Source: an uncultured Ruminococcus sp.
GTDB taxonomy: Bacteria > Bacillota > Clostridia > Oscillospirales > Ruminococcaceae
Length of the DNA stretch: 64,000 bases
Direction: 5' to 3'
Assembly (NCBI GenBank): GCA_946413815.1
Contig: CAMKMD010000009.1
Span: 22,863-86,862, forward strand
The position numbers were made by a program, and so were the translations under genes. Below are positions 53,362 to 60,887 of this stretch, piece by piece (positions within the stretch are counted from its first letter, which is position 1; the number at the start of each line of letters is the position of its first letter). Below the pieces are notes generated by a model. That model made no database searches. It had not been told where the DNA came from and saw nothing but the letters and a program-made list of their open reading frames with translations.

Positions 53362-53838
53362 TCATTTCAGTTTATCTCTGACCTTCATAAGCGCATACCC
53401 GAGCAGTCCCTGGCCTTTCCACTTCTTCCGGTCCATTCTGTCAGGATCCGTCATAGAGAGACCGATACCCCAGATCAGGTCATTAACAGCACATTCAGCA
53501 AGCAGTGCATTGCCGGTCTCTCTGAGCTTTTTGAGAAGTTCTGGATTCTGGGAAAACTTCGCAAGAAGCCCCTCATATACAACGATCTGACGCACTCCGT
53601 TCCACTGATGATCGTTATAGTTCTGCACAAGACGTCCGAGATCCTTGATCTTGCCAACATCATCAGTTGCCAGTATCTGCTTTGCAACGTCCTTATCATT
53701 AAAACACAGGGCTTTCTGATACATCATGTACTGTTCCATTGACGTATATCTGATACCGTCAACGCTGAACACTGACGGATACCAGTTGCTCAGATATCCG
53801 TTTTCTTCATTCGGGTTGTGGAAACATATTACTTTCAT
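53362..53838 (-). CDS. NADAR-family protein (YbiA-like)
   Basis: 158 aa from ATG 53838, preceded by GGGAGG; the in-frame ATG at 53856 overlaps that site. Family marks: GYLSNWYPSVFSVDGIRYTS, MEQYMMYQKALCFND, KIKDLGRLVQNYNDHQWN, FSQNPELLKKLRETGNALL, ECAVNDLIWGIGLSMTD and GQGLLGYALMKVRDKL. NADAR enzymes cleave ADP-ribose-linked or riboflavin-precursor N-glycosidic bonds; some reverse guanine ADP-ribosylation of DNA. No DNA ADP-ribosyltransferase partner is seen nearby, so a housekeeping or immunity role cannot be decided. Confidence 0.88.
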   Translation of the reverse strand: MKVICFHNPNEENGYLSNWYPSVFSVDGIRYTSMEQYMMYQKALCFNDKDVAKQILATDDVGKIKDLGRLVQNYNDHQWNGVRQIVVYEGLLAKFSQNPELLKKLRETGNALLAECAVNDLIWGIGLSMTDPDRMDRKKWKGQGLLGYALMKVRDKLK

Positions 53839-53874
53839 TTTGAACCTCCCGTTCATATTACTTTTTTTCTGGAT

Positions 53875-54321
53875 CTATTGCGGACTTGTGGCTACCTCTC
53901 CCGTCCAGTCGATTATTCCGCCGAATTCGTAGATATGCGTATATCCCATATCCGCAAGCTTCTGCGAAGCCTCTTTGCTGCGGCGACCGCTCCGGCAGTA
54001 TATCAGAATCACCTGATCAGGATCCGGCAGCTCCTTCGGACGCTCTGACCCGATAGATTCATTCGGTATCAGTATTGCATCGGGGATATGACCACTGTCG
54101 TACTCGTCCTGCCGCCGCACATCGACAACGATGTGACCGTCGTCAGCCTGCATCATTTCCTTGGCCTTTTCCTGTGTTATCTGCTGATAGCTCGCAGTTT
54201 CAGAAGCCTCCGTTGTCCGGACTGCTGACTGAACACTTTCTGATGATCTTGTCCCATCGCCGCAGGCTGACAGCAACAAGCATAATGAAATGAGAACTGT
54301 CAGAGCTGTTATTTTCTTCAC
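53875..54321 (-). CDS. Rhodanese-domain lipoprotein
   Basis: 148 aa from GTG 54321 (AAGGTGG 8 nt upstream); the ATG at 54390 would add 23 residues before the signal peptide. Lipobox LSAC near residue 20. Single rhodanese domain with DVRRQDEYDSGHIPDAILIP and the active-site loop IYCRSGRRS (Cys nucleophile), then the WTGEV end. Likely a membrane-attached sulfur carrier or phosphatase-like protein. Confidence 0.85.
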   Translation of the reverse strand: MKKITALTVLISLCLLLSACGDGTRSSESVQSAVRTTEASETASYQQITQEKAKEMMQADDGHIVVDVRRQDEYDSGHIPDAILIPNESIGSERPKELPDPDQVILIYCRSGRRSKEASQKLADMGYTHIYEFGGIIDWTGEVATSPQ

Positions 54322-54422
54322 TTTACACACCACCTTATCCCCTTTTCGATACGCCTCTCCGGCTCGTTGTAATGTCCGCCTTCGTTCCATTCAAGGATAT
54401 CGCCATCAATAGATTACACTCT

Positions 54423-55796
54423 TTAATTCATAAGGAACCATTCAAAAAACTCTCTCAGCTTATCATATCCGTCCTTCTGAAGCATGCGCTCCAGCTTTTT
54501 CCTGTGATACGTAAAATACTCCTTGTACTGTTTCCGTGCTGCCGCGGACAATCTGTAACCGCTTTTACAGCGTTCACAGGCTATCTCAGCCTTTATCCTG
54601 AACGGTATATCCTGTTCAAGGATGTGACCATCATACATATCAAAATCAAAGAATCTTCCCTTGCTGTCATTTGTTATACACGCATTGTAGAAATCTATCA
54701 GTTCGGGATGTACCACTCCTATACTCCAGAAAGGCAGCATAGGAAAATACATAAGCACCTCCGCATGGACATCACTCAATTCAAAAACCAGCCTGAAACG
54801 TCTTCTGCTCTCCCTGTACTGCGTCTTGTATATAAGGCCGGGCTCAAAAGCTTTTCTGCCGTTTCCAACCTTGAAGGTGTCATTCATGAACACATTCACA
54901 TACGCATATGAAAGAAGTCTCGGATTTTTCAGATACTCCATACGTGCAGGAAACACCTGCTTTTCTCTCTGCTTACTGCTATAATTCATATTGTTATCTT
55001 CACAGAACACGCAGCTTACGTCCTTATACTCAAGCACATCATCATTATTATCGACATTGAGCTGGGTATCATTGATAACAGTCATTTCCAGACCAATCGG
55101 AGTCTCCCAGCCTTCACGTTTTCCGAAGTTCTCAGGCAGACTTATTTCTCTGAGACCGTGAATATTATAAAATGCGTTACGGCCGACTTTCTCAACGCTG
55201 TCGGGGACGTTCAGGCACTCAGTCTCCGCTCCGTAAAAAGCAAGACTGCTGATTTCTTTAAGACCCTCAGGGAGTATCACTTTCCGTATCTTTGAATGAC
55301 GGAACGCACCGTAGTATATAGTCTTTATATGCGGCGGAACAATGTATTCATCGGCTTCCTTATGACACCACAGAAGATTGTCTCCGACGATAAATTCTTC
55401 ATTGTTTTCATAAAAAGGAGTGTGGTCAAATGCCATATTCATATCATCACCTGAGATATACTCCACGCCGGTTATCTCCTCAAGTCCCGAATTATAAAAA
55501 GCACATCTTCCGATCCGGACCTTCGAGCATAACGAAACCTTTTTCAGCGATTTGCATAATTCAAATGCTGCGCTGCCTATGCACCTGACAGTATCAGGTA
55601 TAACGATCTCATTAACATCGGGATCGTACGGCAGACCACTGAAAGCCCAGCTATCTATCTTTGTTACCGGCAGTCCGCCGATATACCCGGGAATAACGAC
55701 CTTTCCGCCGCTTCCGATGTATTTCTTAATATGTATCTTTCCGTGCTTCCGTCTGAGCACAAATTCCTTTTCAGCCTGTTCAAGTGTCATTTCCAT
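54423..55796 (-). CDS. BspA-type leucine-rich repeat protein, cytosolic
   Basis: 457 aa from ATG 55796 (GGAGAA upstream; the frame is open further upstream without a start signal). Residues ~30-250 hold BspA/LRR_5 repeats (IPGYIGGLPVTKIDSWAFSG, IVIPDTVRCIGSAAFELCKS, VILPEGLKEISSLAFYGAET, LNVPDSVEKVGRNAFYNIHG). The C-terminal ~200 residues are not repeats. No signal peptide, unlike most surface BspA proteins. Confidence 0.82.
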   Translation of the reverse strand: MEMTLEQAEKEFVLRRKHGKIHIKKYIGSGGKVVIPGYIGGLPVTKIDSWAFSGLPYDPDVNEIVIPDTVRCIGSAAFELCKSLKKVSLCSKVRIGRCAFYNSGLEEITGVEYISGDDMNMAFDHTPFYENNEEFIVGDNLLWCHKEADEYIVPPHIKTIYYGAFRHSKIRKVILPEGLKEISSLAFYGAETECLNVPDSVEKVGRNAFYNIHGLREISLPENFGKREGWETPIGLEMTVINDTQLNVDNNDDVLEYKDVSCVFCEDNNMNYSSKQREKQVFPARMEYLKNPRLLSYAYVNVFMNDTFKVGNGRKAFEPGLIYKTQYRESRRRFRLVFELSDVHAEVLMYFPMLPFWSIGVVHPELIDFYNACITNDSKGRFFDFDMYDGHILEQDIPFRIKAEIACERCKSGYRLSAAARKQYKEYFTYHRKKLERMLQKDGYDKLREFFEWFLMN

Positions 55797-55808
55797 AATT
55801 ATTCTCCA

Positions 55809-55837
55809 TTGACAATACATCGATGATGTGTTAAAAT
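55809..55837 (+). promoter_or_regulatory. Consensus promoter of the candidate small RNA
   Basis: TTGACA (55809-55814), exactly 17 bp, TAAAAT (55832-55837). It points rightward, away from the leucine-rich-repeat gene, into a stretch without a coding gene. Start expected near 55844. Confidence 0.75.
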
Positions 55838-55843
55838 ATACTT

Positions 55844-56017
55844 GTGATGCCGAGTTCATGAAGCGAGGGGTCACATAAAAAACTGCGTAGTTTAGTGGAA
55901 AAACGTAAGCTCACCTGCAGGAATGCTTCTGCATTTCTGCGACCAGAGCCGTGCAGTTACGGCGGTCCGATTCCGCCCGTTAGTTTTTTGCCTGTTTCTT
56001 TGGAAACAGGTTTTTTT
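55844..56017 (+). ncRNA. Candidate structured small RNA with tRNA-like T arm
   Basis: About 174 nt between a consensus promoter and a strong terminator with no ribosome-bound ORF. Visible structure: a 5' stem TGTGA/TCACA (55846-55874); a long-range helix AAAAAACT (55877-55884) with AGTTTTTT (55982-55989), extended by CG/CG; inside it a D-arm-like GTTTAGTGGAAAAAC, a 10-bp hairpin GCAGGAATGC-TTCT-GCATTTCTGC, and either GCCGT/ACGGC or a T-arm-like GGCGG-TCCGATT-CCGCC. The T-arm loop differs from the tRNA consensus TTCGATT by one base. I cannot assign it to a known family; no gene lies directly downstream, so a riboswitch is unlikely. Confidence 0.65.
55991..56017 (+). terminator. Terminator of the candidate small RNA
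   Basis: Perfect 8-bp stem CCTGTTTC/GAAACAGG with TTTG loop followed by seven T. The 56018-56252 region that follows shows no gene. Confidence 0.9.
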
Positions 56018-56252
56018 ATTTATGTGAGTGCTTCTGTATCATCTTCAGATGTCGCCACTGCCTGTTCTGCCGGTATAAGAATTATGACACCTCCGCACTT
56101 CCTTACGCAAACATCATTCCCGCTTATATGTATCTCTTGCCATGGCGAACCTGATACTTTTATATTGGGGCGTGTTATTTTTTACGCTTACGACACTTAT
56201 GTTTTTTAACAGTATACCACAATTCATTGAATAAATCAAGCATAAAAGAAAA

Positions 56253-56275
56253 CCGGGGACGTGCCCCGATTTTAT
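56253..56275 (-). terminator. Terminator of the AAC(3)-like gene
   Basis: Minus strand ATCGGGG-CACGT-CCCCGGTTTTC, with a T-rich end, 50 bp past the stop at 56325. Confidence 0.7.
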
Positions 56276-56324
56276 TTGTTCATCCATAAGATTGTCACTA
56301 CCAGGATTTATTAAATAACACCAT

Positions 56325-57065
56325 CTACTTTTTCATCCCCCATAATCCGTAAGGATCGTTTCTGAGTTCATTTTCATACAGCGACACAACTGACCATATA
56401 TCAAAGAACATGGCCTTACAATCGCCAATGTACATTTCCTTGATAAATCCTTTTTCGTATGCCATTTCCTGTATTTTGTACCATGCTTTCACAGGAGGAT
56501 GACCTGCTTCAATAAACCATTCATCGGGAGGATATATGCGATTTATCTCATCACTCGGTGCAAACTGTGCATTGATATCATCGGGAGTTATCGTTTCAAC
56601 GTAGTGCATTGCCGTCAGTTTGTAGATATCAACTCCAAGCAGAAGCGCTTTTCCATCATTGTGAATAGCGTAGTCTAGTCCGCCTGTTAACGCTTCTTTG
56701 CCATGTTTTCCCCAGCCGGAGGTACTGATCACATCTCGTCCGGTGTATGTATCAGGCATTTTTCTGAACGTATCAGCTACGATACCCATTGCAGTACGTT
56801 CTGTATCAGGTTCAAGAATTTTGATTTTCACAGTTATCCCAAGCTTTTTATCATTTTCGGTCAGTTCAAGTTCTTTGCTGAGTCTCAGAGCAGGCATAAA
56901 AATGCTGCCATCTTCGGTGACAAGTTCTTTCAGAGTATCAATAACGATCAATGCCCCTCCTTCCAGTTCCCCGAAACTACTAAGCGAGCTGTGAACTTCC
57001 AATGTCATTCCTTTTTTAATGCCTAATTCCGCCAAAGCGTTTTTTAACTGTTGTTTTGTTACCAT
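56325..57065 (-). CDS. AAC(3)-family N-acetyltransferase
   Basis: 246 aa from ATG 57065 (GGGAGAA upstream). Antibiotic_NAT fold: LEVHSSLSSFGELEGGALIV at 22-41, SIFMPAL, MGIVADTFRKMP, STSGWGKHGKEALTG, IHNDGKALLLGVDIYKLTAM followed by the catalytic-type His in MHYVE. Members N-acetylate the 3-amino group of aminoglycosides with acetyl-CoA, but many chromosomal homologues act on unknown substrates; resistance cannot be claimed from sequence alone. Confidence 0.85.
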   Translation of the reverse strand: MVTKQQLKNALAELGIKKGMTLEVHSSLSSFGELEGGALIVIDTLKELVTEDGSIFMPALRLSKELELTENDKKLGITVKIKILEPDTERTAMGIVADTFRKMPDTYTGRDVISTSGWGKHGKEALTGGLDYAIHNDGKALLLGVDIYKLTAMHYVETITPDDINAQFAPSDEINRIYPPDEWFIEAGHPPVKAWYKIQEMAYEKGFIKEMYIGDCKAMFFDIWSVVSLYENELRNDPYGLWGMKK

Positions 57066-57166
57066 CTATTTCTCCCGAAATTATAATTCTTTCAGTTTGC
57101 CGCATGAAAAGTAGTAGATGTTTTCCTTTTTATATCCATATTTTGAGTTCTTGACACTGAACAAGT

Positions 57167-57190
57167 AAAATCGGGGACGAGTCCCGATTT
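57167..57190 (-). terminator. Terminator of the HipA-like pseudogene
   Basis: AAATCGGG/CCCGATTT hairpin 5 bp after the last codon at 57195; nearly the same sequence as the hairpin at 56253. Confidence 0.65.
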
Positions 57191-57194
57191 CATG

Positions 57195-57823
57195 TCATTC
57201 TTTATATAGTGCAAGCAATCTGTTTATTCTATGCTGTATGAATCCACTAAGAGCGGTCAATCTCTCATCAGAGACAGGATAGTTCTTATGATTTACAAAA
57301 CAGAACTCTCGGATATCCCCAATCTTGTTGTACATATCCTCGCTCATCAGCTGCGGGATATGATCATCAAAGCTGTAGTAGGCAAACAGCACATGATCGT
57401 TTCCATACTCAATAAACGCCTGCGCATTTTCTTCCTTACAATGGCTGCACAGGCCCATACCGTTATCAAATACAGGTGCAAGGCCTATGATATCATACGT
57501 ATCCGATCTACAAGAAACTGGATATTGTTAAGATGACGGTCATAGTTACAGGTCAATGCATGTTCTTCCTTTACCCACAGCGTATCTGTAAGTGTAAGTC
57601 CCAGCGAAACGTCAATGAAGCTCTTCAGATTGGTCATACCGAGATTACGAAGCATACGTGCTATTTCTGCACGGTGTTTGGCACTGCGTCGGGTTTCAAG
57701 CCAGCTTTTCAGCTTCATATCGCCATAGATCTCAGGAAGGCTTCCTGAAACAAGCTGAGGTACAGCCGTACCAAGTTCATTCTTTATGTATTCAAATTCA
57801 GCAATAATACGTTCTTTGTTCAT
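57195..57823 (-). pseudogene. HipA/CtkA-like kinase remnant
   Basis: From ATG 57823 the frame reads SWLETRRSAKHRAEIARMLR, FIDVSLGLTLTDTLWVKEEH, then CNYDRHLNNIQFLVD, the catalytic loop of HipA-like Ser/Thr kinases (DRHxxN), and stops at 57485. One frame over, IIGLAPVFDNGMGLC (the metal-binding D-N-G motif) continues to 57195. Full kinases are about 300-350 aa; here the sequence between WVKEEH and CNYDRH is missing, and there is a frameshift near 57500. So a large deletion plus a frameshift. Confidence 0.78.
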
Positions 57824-57935
57824 TATAAAGTAAATAGTATAGCCCTCCCTTCTCAGTATTAATTATACTATAACATATCAGGATCAAGAATGCAATCTTA
57901 CTTCATCAAAAAAAAACATTTAGAGTCATCGGGCA

Positions 57936-58138
57936 TCAGGAATATACGATTTCTTTATTCATCCCTCTGTACGATTTCTTTGTCGAGAATATACTGCGTC
58001 TTACATTTATCTTATCATACACCATTTTCTGCGCCGTCATTGCATCCTGTGTAAGCGGAACGATATGCTCCAGACAGTATTGGTAGAATGCTTCGAGCCA
58101 GTCGTTATGGACAATATGCTCTCTTTCTTCGCCATCTA
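57936..58138 (-). pseudogene. C-terminal gene fragment at the repeat edge, copy B
   Basis: Second copy of 45769-45971; frame VDGEEREHIVHNDWLEAFYQ, ends at 57936. No start codon with a ribosome site. Confidence 0.5.
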
Positions 58139-58699
58139 CTAATATAGTAGTTTCTTATCGATCGAATTCTTTGCATGATCGAGATAGCTGTAAAAAGCCT
58201 CCTGCCCCTCGGCGTGATCACCTTTGAAAAAGCAAAGCATCGCTAAATGATACAATTCCCAGCATTGAAATTCAGAAGGAGTATCCCTGACTGCTCTTTT
58301 AAGCATCTCCCTTGCATGATCCGGATCACGGTATCTGCGGTATTCTTTCACTTTCTGTAGCGCTGCCTCGGCAAACTCAGTGATGCCTTCTTCAAATATG
58401 CTGTCACAGTTCTTCAGACCCGGACGATACTCGATAAACTGAGTACCTTTCCTGATGTATTCTCTTCCGCCGGTATGGAAACACAGGTATTCGTCAGCGT
58501 CTTTTGTAGTCCCCCACATATAATTCAGGCCGACCGACAGATATGAGCCTTTGGCTAAAGCGCTTGATTCAAAGGCAACTATGGTGAAATAATACCCATT
58601 ATCTTCTATCCATGTCCTTGTTGATCCGACACGGAAAAGACCTTCCGGCTTCAGTATCTTCCCGGCAGCATTGTTGATTATTCTGATATGTGGCTCCAT
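58139..58699 (-). CDS. DUF4304-like protein, copy B
   Basis: 186 aa, product identical to 45972-46532. It starts at ATG 58699 behind GAGGTG. Here it is flanked on its 3' side by the HipA-like pseudogene instead of the AbiE genes. Confidence 0.65.
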   Translation of the reverse strand: MEPHIRIINNAAGKILKPEGLFRVGSTRTWIEDNGYYFTIVAFESSALAKGSYLSVGLNYMWGTTKDADEYLCFHTGGREYIRKGTQFIEYRPGLKNCDSIFEEGITEFAEAALQKVKEYRRYRDPDHAREMLKRAVRDTPSEFQCWELYHLAMLCFFKGDHAEGQEAFYSYLDHAKNSIDKKLLY

Positions 58700-58904
58700 T
58701 TTACACCTCGTTATCTTTTTACACTTGCTTTCAAAGTGGTACACGGTCCCCCTGAAAGCTTATGCAGATCAGCTTCACGCTGTACACATCGGATTTGTCA
58801 ATCGGTTCTATTCTGTCGCACAGTTCATTCTGCTGTCTCAAAAATTCTGTCTGCATTTCAGTTGTATTCATCATTCCCCTCTGTCTTCAGGGGTTATAAA
58901 CATA

Positions 58905-59492
58905 TCAGGCCAAATAACCGTAGCTATCCAAATAACCGTTGCTACGCATTGACTGAATCTCTGACCATGTCAGCCTTGTGATTTTTCCGTTTTCAGCAAT
59001 ATGTAGATATAGATCGTCTTCATTACGGATTCTAACCAACCTGATATTCCCGTTTTCGCGCCATTCGTAATAATTACCATTAACGAGATCATGATAGCGC
59101 TTGACTTTTCCTGAGGGGAAGAACGTAACATCTTCTTTGGTTTCAAGTCCTTCTTCATAATATCCATACCAAAAGTTTCCGTTCCTCACTACTTCGTACA
59201 ATAGTCCGTTAATCGGGATTTCCTCATCACCGGTTATATCACATACCCTGTATCCGTATGAATCCCAGCCGATACCATCAGCCCATTCTCTTCCGTGTTC
59301 AATCACATAATCCCATGATAAAATCGTCAGCCCTTCATGTTCGAGCACATAATCACGGGATAATTGTAACAGTTCATCAGATTTCAAGAATTCATTTACT
59401 GGTATCTTTTGTTTCTCAGGTTTAATAGAGTCTAATTTCACAGGTTTAGACTGCTTAGGTTTTGATTGTTCTTTTTTAGGTTTTATAAACAC
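58905..59492 (-). CDS. MORN/YwqK-like repeat protein 3, copy B
   Basis: 195 aa from GTG 59492, identical in product to 46738-47325, including the Lys/Pro-rich N-terminus and the FFPSGK and EWRENGN repeats. Confidence 0.7.
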   Translation of the reverse strand: MFIKPKKEQSKPKQSKPVKLDSIKPEKQKIPVNEFLKSDELLQLSRDYVLEHEGLTILSWDYVIEHGREWADGIGWDSYGYRVCDITGDEEIPINGLLYEVVRNGNFWYGYYEEGLETKEDVTFFPSGKVKRYHDLVNGNYYEWRENGNIRLVRIRNEDDLYLHIAENGKITRLTWSEIQSMRSNGYLDSYGYLA

Positions 59493-59520
59493 CTCAAACC
59501 ACCTCCCAGGATATTATGAA

Positions 59521-60200
59521 TCACCTTTTGATTTCCCTCGTGATGTTTCCTGCCTCATCATACTCGATGCACTTGATACAGAAACCGCGTCCATCACTGC
59601 TCTTATACTTTTTGATCTCTCCGGTTTCATACCACTCATATGTATCATGCAAGGTCGTACTCTTATTGCGGAAAGAATACTCTTTGAGCTGACCTGATTC
59701 GTACCATTTATATAACTTATACCGGGTTGCACTTATCCGATAAAAATACTTCATGATTTGCCCGTTTTCGTACCATTCATAGTGTATTCCTGTTTCGCTG
59801 TATTTTCCTATCTCACCTGACGGACAGAAATGGACATTGGTTTCGGTCTTAAGCCCGTCTTCATAATAACCATACCACCAAAGGCTTCCGTCATCACGCA
59901 GCTCATACAGCAGACCTGTGATTGGAACTTCCTCATCACCGGATAGATCACATACCCTGTTCCCCAGTAATCAAAGCCGATATCACTATCATCATCCCAG
60001 TTGATTCCGTTTTCAATTACATAATCCCGTGATAGTATTTCCAGCTTTTCGTGCTCAAGCACATAATCTCTGGATAATCGCATGAACTCGTCCGGTTTCA
60101 TAATTTCATCTGGCTTCATAATTATGGGGTTCATAGTGCCTGTTTTCACAGATTTAGATTGCTTTGGTTTTGATCGTTCTTTTTTGGGTTTTATAAACAT
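59521..60200 (-). pseudogene. MORN/YwqK-like repeat protein 2, frameshifted, copy B
   Basis: Same single-base deletion as in 47354-48033 (here near 59958-59966). Two copies with the same lesion argue against a random sequencing error, unless the repeat itself is an assembly copy. Confidence 0.8.
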
Positions 60201-60273
60201 TTCTGCTCACCTCCATAGGATTCTGAATCAATTGGTTCCATATATTCTCAGACCTCCTCCAAAGCATGATGAA

Positions 60274-60801
60274 TTAGTCTGTGATTTCCTCCGTGATATT
60301 TCCTGCCTCATCATACTCGATATACTTAACACCAAAACCACGTTTATTGCGGCACGTATACTTATTTATCACACCGCTTTCGTACCATTCATATGATTCC
60401 CAGACGCCGGCATTTTTAAGAATGACAGAATAACTCTTGATCTGACCTGTTTCGTACCATTCATAACCTCCATACTGACGCAGTTCACCAGAAGGAAAGA
60501 ACGTAACATCAGGTCCGGTACAAAGTCCATCTTTATAATAGCCATACCACCAAAGACTGTTATCAGCATACAGTTGATACAGTAGTCCGGTAATCGGAAA
60601 TTCCCCCTCATCGGTTATATCACATACCCTGTATCCATATGAATCCCAGTCGATAGAATCCTCATTATCCCAGTCTCTTCCGTGCTCAATCACATAATCC
60701 CATGACAGGATCGGCAGATCTTCATGTTCGAGCACATAGTCCCGGAATAATCTCTTCATCGCATCCGGGTTCAGAAATTCTTTCAGTTTCTCATGCTTCA
60801 T
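60274..60801 (-). CDS. MORN/YwqK-like repeat protein 1, copy B
   Basis: 175 aa from ATG 60801 with GAGGAGG upstream; product identical to 48107-48634. Confidence 0.75.
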   Translation of the reverse strand: MKHEKLKEFLNPDAMKRLFRDYVLEHEDLPILSWDYVIEHGRDWDNEDSIDWDSYGYRVCDITDEGEFPITGLLYQLYADNSLWWYGYYKDGLCTGPDVTFFPSGELRQYGGYEWYETGQIKSYSVILKNAGVWESYEWYESGVINKYTCRNKRGFGVKYIEYDEAGNITEEITD

Positions 60802-60887
60802 AAAAGTCCTCCTCATTCTCTTGATGCAAAAAGGTCCCTTGTTCTCGTACTTGTCCCCTATCGGTTCTTTACCCGGACCTGAGCACT

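Noticed and set aside
55877..55989. A complete functional tRNA gene inside the candidate small RNA
   Set aside because: T-arm and D-arm-like parts are present, but the anticodon arm is replaced by a 10-bp hairpin, the acceptor helix is AT-only and no CCA or standard length fits.
56325..57065. Calling the AAC(3)-like gene an aminoglycoside-resistance gene
   Set aside because: Family membership is clear but many homologues have no effect on aminoglycosides, and nothing in the context (integron, transposon) supports resistance.
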